This document shows positions 9,423-20,245 of a stretch of 35,972 nucleotides of DNA, one piece after another; the first letter of the stretch is position 1; each line of letters begins with the position of its first letter. Both the position numbers and the translations under genes were made by a program. The notes beneath the pieces were generated by a model. It was not told the DNA's origin and made no database searches. It saw nothing but the letters and a program-made list of their open reading frames with translations. Source of the DNA: STC-113 sp964618565 (GTDB lineage Bacteria > Patescibacteriota > Gracilibacteria > BD1-5 > UBA2023); NCBI GenBank assembly GCA_964618565.1, contig CAZUBA010000020.1, forward strand, positions 1 through 35,972, given 5' to 3'.

Positions 9423-9433
9423 TTTTAAGATTA

Positions 9434-9463
9434 AAAAGCCCAGGATTTCTGTCCTGGGCTTTT
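9434..9463 (+). terminator. Rho-independent terminator after ahpC
   Basis: A 12-bp stem, AAAAGCCCAGGA with TCCTGGGCTTTT, and the loop TTTCTG, 11 bases after the ahpC stop. Confidence 0.9.
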
Positions 9464-9474
9464 ATTATTGTACT

Positions 9475-9502
9475 TTGACTTTTGACTAAAATTTCATACA
9501 AT
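9475..9502 (+). promoter_or_regulatory. Sigma70-like promoter for der
   Basis: TTGACT (9475-9480), a 16-base spacer and TACAAT (9497-9502), 27 bases before the der ATG. A second TTGACT at 9482 is badly spaced. Confidence 0.65.
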
Positions 9503-9529
9503 TCACAAGCTAATAATTAAAATTGAATT

Positions 9530-10924
9530 ATGTTAGGAAGAGTAACGATAGTCGGTAGGCCGAATGTGGGTAAATCAAGCTTATTTAATGCCATTTCCGG
9601 GCACAGGATAGCAATAGTTTCAGACATTGAAAATACAACAAGGGATATTATAGAATATCTTCAAAATGATGAGGACAATGAGATAAGTTATATAATTGCG
9701 GATTCAGGATGATTGACAAGCGGTTCAAATGACGAAATACTTAATGATGTCCGTAAAAGGGTCCAAGAATCGATAGAAAAGTCAGATTTGGTTATTTTTG
9801 TGACTGAATGCGACAAGATTACGGATTTGGATGAGACAATCACAAAAATCTTGAGAAAATCATGAAAAGAGGTTATTGTTGTTTGAAATAAGGCTGACAA
9901 CCAGAATAAGGTTCAAGAATCTTACGGATTATATAGCCTATGATTTGAAGATGTAATTTTTGCCAGCGTATCACACAGAAGATGAATCTCAGAATTAAGA
10001 GAGACAATCGCTGCCAAGCTTAAGAAATTGGGTCTTGATACAAAGGAAGAGAAATACGATGATTCATATATCAAATTGGCTATTGTCGGTAGGCCGAATG
10101 TGGGTAAATCAAGCATCATCAATGCAGTGACTTGAGAGGACAAAGTAATGGTAAGAGATATGCCGGGAACCACAAGAGATGCTGTTGATACGCTTTTTGA
10201 GTACAACGACAAGAAGTTTGTGCTTATAGATACAGCCTGAATAAGAAGAGCATGAAAGATAGGAGTCGGAAATATTGAGGATTGGAGTGTCATGAGAAGC
10301 GAAGTGTCCATAACCAGAGCTGATATCGTGGCGATTGTCATGGATTGATTCGATTGAATCACTGCCTGAGATCAGCATATTGTCGAGAAGGCATTGGAAG
10401 AGAAGAAATGAATCATACTTGTTGTCAATAAATGGGATAAAGTTCTAGCTAAGCCAGGAATAGACAAGGATAAGATGATGGATGAATATATGTATTACCT
10501 TAAGCAGAAATTTGAATTCCTCGCTTTTGCTTCCCCCATATTCACTTCTGCAGTCACCGGAAAAAGACTGGAAGAGATTCTAGAATCTGCCATCAAAATC
10601 AAAGAGGAAAGACAAAAAAGGGTAAAAACATCTGTATTCAATTCATTCATTGAACAGATTGTGTATAAGCATCCTCCGACTTGAAACAAGAAATCGCATA
10701 AGCCAAAAATATACTATGGTTCACAGGTAGACATAAATCCGCCTAGATTTTTGATTTCAGTCAATTCCCCAAGCCATTTCCACTTCTCCTATACTAGGTA
10801 TATAGAAAACAAGATCAGAGAGTTCTTCGGATTCTGGTGAACTCCCATAGAGATTGAACTTAAATGAAGAGAAAGCATTTATAAGAAATCAGCTAAGAAA
10901 AACATTGTTTCTAAAATCAGTTAG
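9530..10924 (+). CDS. der: Ribosome-assembly GTPase Der (EngA), two G domains
   Basis: Der helps mature the 50S ribosomal subunit and is the only bacterial GTPase with two tandem G domains. At 464 residues the length is normal. G domain 1 has GRPNVGKS at 9-16 and ADSGG as the G3 region; G domain 2 has a second GRPNVGKS starting at residue 187, DTAGIRR as G3 and VNKWDK as G4, followed by the KH-like C-terminal domain. Many conserved glycines are TGA. The 30 bases encoding the two P-loops (9551-9580 and 10085-10114) are identical at every wobble position and use GGT/GGG rather than TGA, suggesting gene conversion between domains. Stop is TAG. Confidence 0.97.
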
Positions 10925-10998
10925 TCTATTCCCCTTTACATTTTTGATTTTTTAATAAAATCAAAAACCAATAATTAGTCTTTTTAAATAATACAATC

Positions 10999-11760
10999 AT
11001 GCTAAATATTGCAATTAACACGTTCCGTGAATTAGCCAGAAATAAGATACTTTATCTTATACTGTTTTTCTGAGTGTTGCTTATCATGTTCTCTCTTGCG
11101 CTCGCATCGTTGTCCATGTGACAAACTGACAAGATCATTATAGACTTCTGACTTGCGATGATAGAGGTATTCTGACTGGTTTCAGTCATATTCATCTGAA
11201 GCCAACTGATATTCAAGGAAATCGAGTGAAAGACAATCTATCTCATCCTCTCTAAGCCAATTTCAAGATATCAATTCATCTTAGGCAAATTCCTAGGCTT
11301 CTCAATGATATTGGCTTGCATCATATTCTTCCAATCTGTCATATTCGGATGACTTCTTCTATATTCTAAAACGGCTTTGATATACCTCATTCCCGTCGCA
11401 ATAATGTTTATTTATCTTAAGCTGCTCGTATTGTTTGCGATAATCCTTTTTTTCTCAACATTCATCTCTTCAATATTGTCCATCGTATTGACAATGCTTG
11501 TCTATATAATATCACATTCATTGACTTCAATCATTGATATGGCAGTGCATGCCAAGAGCATGGCATTATTGAACATGGGCAAATTGTGCTATATCATCTT
11601 CCCTAACTTTGAGGCGCTTAATATAAAGAATACAATAATGTCGACAGTCAGCATAGGTTTTGAATACATAGCGCTGAATATGCTTTATGCAGTAATTTAT
11701 CTAGTTCTTATACTTGGATTCACTATAATCATTTTTAATAGGAAGACATTTGAAAGCTAA
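10999..11760 (+). CDS. ABC-2 type transporter permease
   Basis: A 253-residue membrane protein with about six hydrophobic segments. It starts with MLNIAINTFRELARNKILY and carries the KEIEGKTIYLILSKPISR segment after the second membrane span, characteristic of ABC-2 permeases such as NosY and the gliding-type exporters. Five glycines in the first half are TGA. No ATPase is encoded next to it; the best partner in the window is the ABC ATPase at 5374-6114 on the other strand. The stop is followed one base later by the prmC start, so it heads the permease - prmC - small protein - PLD lipoprotein group. Confidence 0.85.
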
Positions 11761-11761
11761 T

Positions 11762-12412
11762 ATGGGCAGCGTAGAATTTTTCTACAAAAGATTTTATTAT
11801 AACAAGCATACTCTAACTCCAAGACTGGAGACTGAGAGCCTTGTAAGATTAGCCTTGGATGCCATCAAAAAAGAAGATATAGATGTAGTCATTGATGTCT
11901 GAACGGGCAGTGCTATAATCTGAATATCAATAGAGAATAATTCTGAAATCAAGGAGATTTATTGACTAGAAAAAAGCAAGAACGCCGCGAAGGTAGCCCA
12001 TGCCAACATCTCATTGCATAAATCAAACATGATTTTAATAAAATCAGATCTCTTAGGCTATTTTTTCAAGAATGATAAAGAATTTGATTTCAAAGATAAA
12101 AATATCCTGATTGTTGCGAATCTTCCGTACATAAAAAATGAAGATTGGGTAAATATGAGCGAAGATACTCTATGAGAGCCGAAGATGGCCTTATTCTGAT
12201 GAGCTCGCACTGGTTTTGAATTATATGAAAAGTTCTATAGGCAACTCCTTAAATTCAAGAAATCATTCTGAACCGGTAAAATAGTCTCAATTTCCGAGAT
12301 ATGATTCGACCAAAGGGAGGTGGCTGGAAAATACCTACTTAAGCACTGATTCCAAGCAAAATTCAGCCCTGACTTAAGATGAATTGAGAGGTTTATTACT
12401 ATTGAGATTTAA
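11762..12412 (+). CDS. prmC: Release-factor glutamine methyltransferase PrmC, catalytic domain only
   Basis: PrmC methylates the GGQ glutamine of peptide release factors with SAM. The protein has TLTPRLETESLV, the SAM motif I VIDVGTGSAIIGIS, and ANLPYI with N120-L-P-Y123, a variant of the canonical NPPY. At 216 residues it lacks the N-terminal helical substrate-binding domain of about 75 residues found in typical PrmC, since the conserved PR-ET segment begins near residue 19. Because UGA is glycine here, RF2 is expected to be absent and RF1 the only substrate; that is inference. It sits one base after the permease stop and one base before the next gene. Confidence 0.82.
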
Positions 12413-12413
12413 T

Positions 12414-12695
12414 ATGGTATTCAAAATAGACATTTCCGCACACACAAGTACATTGATGGTGACTTCTGTAATTTACAAAAAGCTCAATGACCTTTTGACT
12501 TCAAAAGGCAAAAAAGAGCTTTTTTCATTTATAAAATCAGTCAAAATAAGATGATGAAGCATGACAATCAAGACAGAAAAACCGATTGTCAATTCTGAGC
12601 TTCAACTTTTCAGATCTGAAATCGAAGAGATATTTATATCCGTTTCAGCGACCTTTTGAATAAATATGAAAGAGACGAAAGTAGTTTTCAAATAA
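12414..12695 (+). CDS. Small DUF721/DciA-like protein
   Basis: A 93-residue protein invisible under the standard code because of a tandem TGA TGA (Gly-Gly) in the middle. The order, a helical N-terminus, a strand pair around VKIRGGSMTIKTEKPIVNSE, a helix LQLFRSEIEEIF and a final strand ETKVVFK, resembles the DUF721/DciA fold, whose members act in helicase loading or bind RNA. The match is by eye and weak. Placement one base after prmC and 29 bases before the PLD gene supports it as a real operon member. Confidence 0.6.
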
Positions 12696-12724
12696 GCGAA
12701 TCATTAGATCTATAATATAGAAAT

Positions 12725-13771
12725 ATGAAAAGACTTTTAGCATGGCTTGTTCTTAGTGCTTTAATACTCAATTCTTGCAGCAATGAATATCTGGATTACC
12801 ACAAGGACCAGTTAAATTTCAAATCAGAAAGTGATGTAGCTGCAAAGGAGGATGTCCAATTCAAAATTGAGGATATTGAGGTTCGAGACTTGGAAGTCGT
12901 GTGAATCACTCCCGACAAAACTTTACTGGAAAAGCTAGTGTCAAAAATAGAAAATGCCCAACAAAGAGTTTATCTTGAGGTATATATATTAACGGAGAAG
13001 AGAATAATCAAATCTCTAAAAGATGCCAAACAAAGATGACTTGATGTAAGGGTTATCTTAGAGAAAAATGTATATTGAGCCTGAAATATGAACAAGAAAT
13101 CATTCGATGCTTTGGTTTCAGCTTGAATTGATGTCAAATATGCCAATAATTGAAACTACAGATATACGCATGCAAAATTCTTTCTTATCGATGATGCTTA
13201 TGTGATTTCTACGGGAAATATGTCATTTTCGACATTTGCTTACAACAAAGATCTTCTGTTATTTTGAAATAATAAAGAAGATGTCATCATGCTTGAGGAG
13301 CTTTTCAAAAAAGATTCCAAATGAGAAAAATTCATAAAATGCGATGCCACGCTTGTCATTTCGCCAAAATGCCCAAGGGAACAATTTATGAGCATCCTAG
13401 GTTCAGCCAAAGAATCAATATATGTTTATGCCGAAACGCTTGATGATTATGAAATAGAGGCTCTTCTTGTGGAAAAGGATAAAGAATGAGCAGATGTCAA
13501 AATTTTGCTTTGAGACATCAATAAAATCAAATCAAATAAAGGGCCTCTAGAAAGATTGCAAAAGTTATGAATAAATATTATTGCACCAAAAAAGCCTTAT
13601 ATTCACGCAAAAGCCTTATTTATTGATTGAAAGATCGCATATATAGGAAGCATAAATTTTTCTACGAATTCGATCGAGAACAATAGAGAGATATGAATGA
13701 TATTCAAGAATGATATCATTGTGGACAAATTAAAAAATGAATTTCTAACAATTTTTTTAAATAAGCAATAG
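12725..13771 (+). CDS. Phospholipase D-like lipoprotein
   Basis: A 348-residue protein with a lipoprotein signal peptide ending LILNSC (Cys18), so it is probably anchored outside the cytoplasmic membrane. Two PLD-superfamily HxKx4D motifs are present, THAKFFLID (H149, K151, D156) and IHAKALFID (H294, K296, D301), followed by STGNMSFS and IGSINFS/NNREIG. Family members are phospholipases, nucleases (Nuc/bacterial endonuclease type) or phosphatidyl transferases; the length and single-domain-pair layout would suit an exported nuclease or phospholipase. Such an enzyme could serve nutrient scavenging in a reduced, host-dependent bacterium, which is inference. Stop is TAG. Confidence 0.88.
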
Positions 13772-13779
13772 CATTAGTA

Positions 13780-13807
13780 TTGAGATTTAATTTTTTCATA
13801 GTATAAT
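13780..13807 (+). promoter_or_regulatory. Sigma70-like promoter for the 910-residue protein gene
   Basis: TTGAGA (13780-13785), a 16-base spacer and a perfect TATAAT (13802-13807), 26 bases before the GTG start. Confidence 0.75.
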
Positions 13808-13833
13808 ACGAAAATACAATTAATCTCAAACTC

Positions 13834-16566
13834 GTGAAAAAAACGTTGTTCATATTTTTTATAATCTTTTTGTCTTGAGTTACAATAGCTTGAACAATTA
13901 AGACCTATAAAGCAAATGTGGCAGAGGCCAATAAAAAAGAAATGAAGCAATTTTTGGAATCTGGCCCATGAATCTATTCATATGACCCTAAAACAAAAGA
14001 TTTTCCATCAAAGGCAATAAAATCAAAATATTCATATCACAGATTCAGCCCCATAGATTGAGTATATTATACCTCAACCCAAGTTAAAAAACCTATAGTA
14101 ATCAAGGAAACTTGAAATAAGACCATTATCTCAATCACTGAATGAGAATATGTATTTGAATTGAATGACATATTTGAGAAATATGAAATTCAGGCTGCCG
14201 ACTTCAATATCAATCAGTTAGGGAAATGAGTTTTTTATGTCAATAATATAAAATGAGATTATAAAATATACTCATTTAATTCTCTATTGCGATTGGACCT
14301 TATATCTAAGCCGACATCAAAAGTCACTTTTGATCTTTTCCCGTCCCTGCTTTTCAAATATAATCCGGAATACAACAAAAATCTATTATCCATAGAGTTT
14401 GATCCCAAAACAAAAAAGAATACTGAAAAGTCTGCGGATGTCCTAAGAATTTCTCAGATCAACCCGATACGTTATGTGGATTCAAAAGATAAGAAATTCT
14501 ACTCACAGATAATATCTGATTCAAATGGAGACAATCTCATTAAGATAGCAGTTGCTGATATAAAATTAAAGTTTGAAAAATATTGATTGCTTTTCGGTAC
14601 GCTTATTGAAATGGATATCGAAGACATTCCATGAATGAGCCTTTCAAAAGATTATTCGGCTTTCTTCCAAAATAAAACCAAGAAAGCCATTTATCTGAAA
14701 AACAGCATTGCCAAAAACTTTGTAAGCTTCCTTAAAAATAGCTGAAATAAGGAAAAGGCAGTCGAAATAGATTTGAATATCCAGAATATAGAGAATTCAC
14801 TTCTAGAGATGCAAGAAGTTTCGGACAGCTTGTATAAGGAATGAGCAGATATAATAAAGAATTACTATTACATATCATATTTTGGAAACATATTGGGCAA
14901 CGTAGAAAAGTTCGATTTCACACAAGGATGAATAGGAGCCTGAATGAAAAAGATATTTAAAGATAAGATAGCCTGAGAAGATTATTTTTGAGAACTGTCT
15001 GATCTGTTTTTCACATATCAGTTCAGTGATGCGAATAAGGATATCATAAATGCGGGAATAGACGTCTATCTCGGATGACTTATAGAAAATAAAATCTTAA
15101 AGGATTCAGATTTTTTGAATTTTTCATTCTTCCTTACCCAATATGCCCTTTCTGAAGAGAATATATCCAGAAGCTCAATAAACATAGTGAAATATCTGAT
15201 AGAGATGTACCATAGCTATTATCTTTCAGTTAGAGATACGGACAAATCAAAAGAAAATGAAAAAAAGTTCTCGACATTGTCTGTCCAATTCTACAGCCTT
15301 ACCAAAATAATAAATAAAATCAATAATTCTGTAATTTCAAATTTTTTCGAAAGGAGACCAGATAAATCAGTGCAGCTGAAAGCTGAATACGTTCAGGATT
15401 CATGAGGATATGTATGAGTAAGCATATCAAAAGACATTCTATTGTGACTTGCCTCTTTGCATGCGCAATGAACAAAGGATATGCAGAATAAGAAAAATGA
15501 TTATCTGAAGCTTTTGAATATATATAAAGCTGAGAATGCCTCAACTAAAAATAATTATGTTTTGTTGAACGAGCAATATGCAAAACTTGATCATATCAAT
15601 GAAGAAGTATTAGGAAATTATAATGCCTGGGTAAAGAAGCTTAATCTGAAAAAAGAATTCCGAGATGCGAAAGAAATAATATATGAGGAGGCAGTTGTAA
15701 TGAATAAGGATGAATTATCATCATATATTTCTCAATTCAATTGAGTTGAGATCTCAAGCTTAAATCTAATAAATGAGAGTAGTTTATTGAAGGATTGATA
15801 CTACAAAGCAAGTGTAAATGTCATAAACTCCAATATTGAGTTCAGGCTCTACCCAGAAGGACATAAGCTAAGCAATATAATAATAGTTGATCTCACTACC
15901 CAAAAGAAAACAAATTATCCGACATCTATAATACTTGACGACAAGGAGGAATTATTTGATACCCTTGTTTCATCTGCAGAAAATGAAGCCAGTAAAAGAA
16001 AATATGATTTCAAGAACTTTTTAGCTAATATACTCAACCTTTGAGTAGAGGTCACTCAGACACCAAATAAGCAAGACGACACAGATTCCAAGCCTACAGA
16101 GGCAAGATTTATAAGTTTATTCAAGCAAAATAAGCTCATAGATTGAGATTTCACATTTATTAAAAAGTTCATAAATATACCTTTTTCTTCTATAAATGTC
16201 AAAATCATAAACGAAGAATATGTTATAGACATACTGAATGCAGATAAATCATTCAATTGAGAAAGCTTAACGTTTGGAACAAAATTGAATTCTTCATATA
16301 ATTTTGCGTCTAAGACATTTGAAAACATAACATTTCTCCTGTTAAAGGAAAATCGGGTAGCGGAAGACCCATATGAATTATGAGGCAATGAAGTATCTAT
16401 AGTTCCTTCTAGGATATGACTGAAGGAATTCTCTCAAAAGCTTAGCGACTTAGGCAAATATATTGAAATACTCAAAGCAAATTACGTTCCTTGAGCAATA
16501 AATATGAAAGTCGACTTGAATTCTTCAAAAGTTTATATAGACTCTAAAAGCTTTCCGGTAAATTAG
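13834..16566 (+). CDS. Exported or membrane-anchored 910-residue protein of unknown function
   Basis: GTG 13834 is chosen because it opens a classic KKTLFIFFIIFLSGVTIAG signal/anchor segment and follows a good promoter; no ATG in the same frame precedes the signal. After this the protein is a mix of strand-rich N-terminal sequence (residues about 60-270, with an ITEGEYVFEL segment vaguely like FecR domains) and long helical stretches (about 300-640). No catalytic motif was recognised. Roughly 30 TGA codons read as Gly. Strong hydrophobicity occurs only at the N-terminus, so most of it should face outward. It is a single gene followed by the envelope polysaccharide cluster. Confidence 0.8.
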
Positions 16567-16605
16567 TAAAGCACTTTATTGTTTGTATAAATTATTACAC
16601 TTAAA

Positions 16606-16743
16606 ATGAAATCCAAAAAAATCATTACATGGGTAGCTGTCGTGGCTATAATATTATCGTTTTTGGCGCCGCTATTAACGTTTTTCTTTGATGCCGATTC
16701 ATCCCAGTCGACAATTGAAACAACAGCTCAATCACCAAATTAA
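16606..16743 (+). CDS. 45-residue single-span membrane protein
   Basis: Begins MKSKKIITWVAVVAIILSFL with one clear membrane span and a short acidic/Ser-Thr-rich tail. The stop TAA is two bases before the next ATG, which supports translation as part of the polysaccharide operon. Function unknown; the first four genes of this group are packed with no room for internal promoters. Confidence 0.65.
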   Translation: MKSKKIITWVAVVAIILSFLAPLLTFFFDADSSQSTIETTAQSPN

Positions 16744-16745
16744 AT

Positions 16746-18005
16746 ATGTATTTTGATAAATTATATAAAGCATTATTAGTCATACTTCCTTTTCATGTTT
16801 TAGTAAGCGTATTCTTCGATTATAAGATATGAATCTCAGGCTTCTGAATTTATAAGGAAATCCTAGTCATTGCATTGCTTTGAATATTGATACATGAGCT
16901 TTATAAGCTGAAAAAAATGCCAAAGTTCGATATTTTGGATTTCATGATTTTCGGCTATTTCGGCTATTTGCTTTTGATAAGCCTAGTTAATTTCACTTGA
17001 CTGAAACCGATCATATATGGATGAAGATATGATTTTGAATTCCTTTTGATGTTTCTGGTTTCAAGGCATTGAGGCTTTTTGCTTAAAGACAAATTGTCTT
17101 CGTACATCAGGCTTTTCCTTTTGAGCTGATGAGCCGCAATTATAATATGACTATTGGTAAGGTTCGTCTTTGGAGAAACTATTCTTGTGAATTTTTGATT
17201 CTCTCCCAAATTAAGCTCTTGGAGCTTTGACCAGGGCGTTCCTATATATCATTGAATAGAATGAGCAAACGTGAGAAGATTCCAATGAATTTTCGATTGA
17301 CCTAATCAGGCCGCTTTTTTCCTTATTGTTTATTCATGAGTGCTATTCCATTATCTTAGGAACAAAAAAGACTTCCAATTTTATCTGTATTCAGCATTGG
17401 CGGTTATCTGATGATTAGTTTTCCTTACATATTCAAGAAGCTCTTTGTTGGGTATAATTGCTTGATTATGACTCGTGTTTTTATTGAATTTAAAAACTAT
17501 CGTCAAAAAATATAAGATTCAATCAATAAGCGTATTAATTCTTATGATCCTCCTTTGAGGAGCCTTTTATGTTAGATACGGATGAGTCATGGACAACATC
17601 ATATTAAGGGCATGATCTTCAAAATGACATATAGAGAGGATGATAATCTGATTCAAGCAATTCAGCTCTAAGCCTTTAGGACAAGGACTTGCTTCCAGTT
17701 GACCTTGATATAGGATAACACATGATACGAAATGAGTAGACGAAAAGAATTTCATTCCAGAAAGTTGGTATGTGCAGCAATTAGTCGAATGATGAATAAT
17801 CGGATTTTTCCTATTCGTCTGAATAATGTATCTCATGACAATTAAGATATATTTTCTCAGCAAGCCTATATTCTTTTCATTTATTGCTATTCTTTTCATG
17901 AATCTTCTTCTGCATACTTTCGAGGCTTCATATATATCTCTGATGCTATTTATGCTTCTCGGATTGTTTTTAAGAAAAAAAGAAAACCCAACATTATCCT
18001 TATAA
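16746..18005 (+). CDS. O-antigen ligase / Wzy polymerase-like membrane protein
   Basis: A 419-residue polytopic protein with about ten membrane spans. Between spans lies RRFQGIFDGPNQAAFFLIVYSG and, further on, LTYSRSSLLGI, the conserved R-x-G-x-x-x-GPN and YSRS motifs of the WaaL/Wzy/O-antigen ligase family, which move or polymerise undecaprenyl-linked glycans at the outer face of the membrane. TGA is very frequent, since membrane helices are Gly-rich. The adjacent glycosyltransferase indicates a surface polysaccharide or glycoprotein glycan pathway. Whether it is a ligase or a polymerase cannot be told from sequence alone. Confidence 0.85.
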
Positions 18006-18018
18006 ATTCAACTCAATA

Positions 18019-19143
18019 ATGAAAGTTGCCGTTGTACATGAAATGCTTATCAAGCTGTGAGGGGCTGAGAATGTCGTATCCGATATTTTGGAGATATTCC
18101 CAGATGCGGATCTTTTTACATTAATTTATGATGAAAAGAAGGTATGAAGCGTTTTTCCTGCTTCCAGAATCAAGCATGTTCCAAAAATTACGCAAAGAGT
18201 TTATAATCTGATAAAAAATCAACGTTTCACATTGCCATTTATGGCTAGGGCTGTTGAAAGCATTGACTTCAGTGCCTATGATCTTGTCATAGCCTCATCT
18301 AGCGCCTTTGCACACTGATGTATCACAAAGCCCGAAACCTGTCTGATTGTCTATTATCACACTCCCTGCCGTTACGTTTGGGATTATACATTCGAACATA
18401 GGAGAGACATGAATTACAAGAGCTGGTTCAAAAAACCGCTGCTATTATTCCTGTCAATCATATTCCATAAGCTGAGGATTTGGGATTATCTTGCATGACA
18501 AAGGCACGATGTTGCGATAGCTGCCTCCAAGCAAGTGCAGAAAAGAATTGCAAAATATTACAGAAGAGAATCTGATCTTATTTATCCAGGAGTATATGTG
18601 AATGATTTTGAAATAGGAGAAAAAATTTTAAAAGAAAGAGATCATTATGTAATATTGTCTGCACTTACTGAATTTAAAAAAGTTGATATAAGTGTGAGAG
18701 CTTTCACCAAAATGTGATACAAACTGAAAATAGTATGAGAATGAGCACAAAGATGATATTTAGAAAGCCTTGCTTGATCGAATATAGAATTCCTTTGATA
18801 TAAAGACCATGAGAAATTAAAAGAGATTTATAAAGAGGCAAGATGATTCATAATGAGCTGAAGAGATGATTATTGAATTGCTCCTATCGAAGCTATGGCC
18901 GCATGAATGCCTGTTTTTGGATTAAACCAATGATGATTGGTGGAAACGAATATTGCCTGATTAAGCTGAGATTTCTTTGATGATCCGGAAGGAAGCGATT
19001 TCATTGCAAAATTCCACAAATTCAATTCTGATATAGAAGAATGAAAGTATGACAGAATTAAAATCCGCAACCATGCTCTTAAATTCAGAAAAGAAAGATT
19101 CATAGAAGAATTCAAATCCACTTTAGAGAAATACCTTAATTAA
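18019..19143 (+). CDS. Glycosyltransferase family 4
   Basis: A 374-residue GT-B fold enzyme. The N-terminus MKVAVVHEMLIKLGGAENVV carries the GGAE loop of GT4 enzymes, YYHTPCRYVWDY lies at the end of the N-domain, and SGRDDYGIAPIEAMAAGMPV contains the E-x7-E nucleotide-sugar motif of the C-domain. It would add a sugar to a lipid-linked intermediate on the cytoplasmic side, acting before the ligase-like protein encoded just upstream (13-base gap). The conserved Gly-Gly of GGAE is split between TGA and GGG. Confidence 0.93.
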
Positions 19144-19144
19144 T

Positions 19145-19321
19145 ATGCGACAGTTCATATCCGATATACCAGCTACAAACATTCCTTGATTCTTGGATAC
19201 TCCGGAAAAAATAAGTAGCGCCAGAACATATCTTGAGAGTGCCACAGAAATATCTTTTGAAAAATTAAGAGTTGCACAACTAAGGACACTAGAGCGTGCC
19301 CAGAACATTATCTTGGATTAA
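19145..19321 (+). CDS. 58-residue hypothetical protein
   Basis: Follows the glycosyltransferase stop by one base and ends just before a terminator. It carries one TGA as Gly. A predicted amphipathic helix spans the second half (SFEKLRVAQLRTLERAQNII). No family is recognised. The tight coupling and terminator make it a plausible real gene. Confidence 0.6.
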
Positions 19322-19349
19322 TAGGTTCTTGAGAGAACCTATTTTTTTG
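19320..19349 (+). terminator. Rho-independent terminator of the polysaccharide operon
   Basis: The stem ATAGGTTCT / AGAACCTAT with loop TGAG is followed by seven Ts. It overlaps the stop codon of the 58-residue gene. Confidence 0.9.
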
Positions 19350-19374
19350 ACTAAATAAGTTTAAGAGATAGAAT
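19347..19374 (+). promoter_or_regulatory. Sigma70-like promoter for era - rrf2 - methyltransferase
   Basis: TTGACT (19347-19352), a 16-base spacer and TAGAAT (19369-19374), 25 bases before the era ATG and directly abutting the preceding terminator. Confidence 0.7.
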
Positions 19375-19399
19375 GAAATAGTTTTTAAACAATAAAAAA

Positions 19400-20245
19400 A
19401 TGGAAATCCCTATAAAGAAAGTATGATATGTGGCTTTAATCTGAAGGCCTAATTCATGAAAATCAACATTTATCAATGCACTGATCGATGAAAAGGTTTC
19501 GATAGTTTCTCCGCGTCCGCAGACAACTCAAAAATGCATCAGATGAATATATAATGACGATGATTCTCAGATTATATTTTTTGATACTCCAGGTGTAAAT
19601 GAATGAAAAGAGGAGTTTTTTCAGCATCTGAAATGAAATGTGATAGATTCCGTTAAAAATGCCGATCTCATATTAAGGTTCGTAGACAGTTCTAGACAAT
19701 CATGATGAGAAGAGGATCTGATAACCTCCATACTGCAGAATGTTACAAAAAAAATAATAACAGTATATACAAAATCAGATATCGCTTCAGTGAATATGCC
19801 TCAAAATGAATTGAAGATTTCTTCGATAAATAAAAAATGATTTGAAGAATTATTGTCTGAAGTGAAGAAATATCTTCCGACTTGACCACTTTATTATGAT
19901 GAAGATTATTATACAGATCAAGATACCGAAACCAGGATAGCGGAGATTATCAGGGAAAAGATATTTCTGAATTTTAAAGAAGAGATTCCTCATTCAGTTT
20001 TTGTCGAGATTGGCGAGATTGAAGACAAACCGGAAATATTGCGCATACAAGCCTACATATACACTGAATCAGATTCCCAAAAGATAATAATAATAGGTAA
20101 AGGTGGACAAGCACTGACCACAATCTGATCAGAAGCAAGAAGAGATTTAGAGGAGATATTCGGCAAAAAGATATTCTTATCATTAAGAGTGAAATCTCTC
20201 CCTAAGTGGAAAAAGAATAAGAAATTATTATCTAAGCTTTATTAG
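19400..20245 (+). CDS. era: GTPase Era
   Basis: Era binds the 3' end of 16S rRNA and helps mature the 30S subunit. The 281-residue protein has G1 GRPNSGKS (15-22) with both glycines written TGA, G3 DTPG (62-65), G4 as TKSD, and a C-terminal KH domain with IIIIGKGGQALTTIGSEAR. G4 is TKSD rather than the usual NKxD, a substitution known in some GTPases. The following gene starts on the base after the TAG stop. Confidence 0.96.

Noticed and set aside
9530..10924. UGA as tryptophan (code 4) or selenocysteine instead of glycine
   Set aside because: TGA positions align with Gly in G1, G3, PP-loop and ABC motifs; Trp is TGG where conserved; TGA is far too frequent and sometimes tandem, and no SECIS-like context is needed.
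10941..10967. Perfect 11-bp A/T-only hairpin (TTTTTGATTTT / AAAATCAAAAA) after der
   Set aside because: The stem has one G-C pair and no following T tract, so it is unlikely to end transcription; left as an unannotated hairpin.
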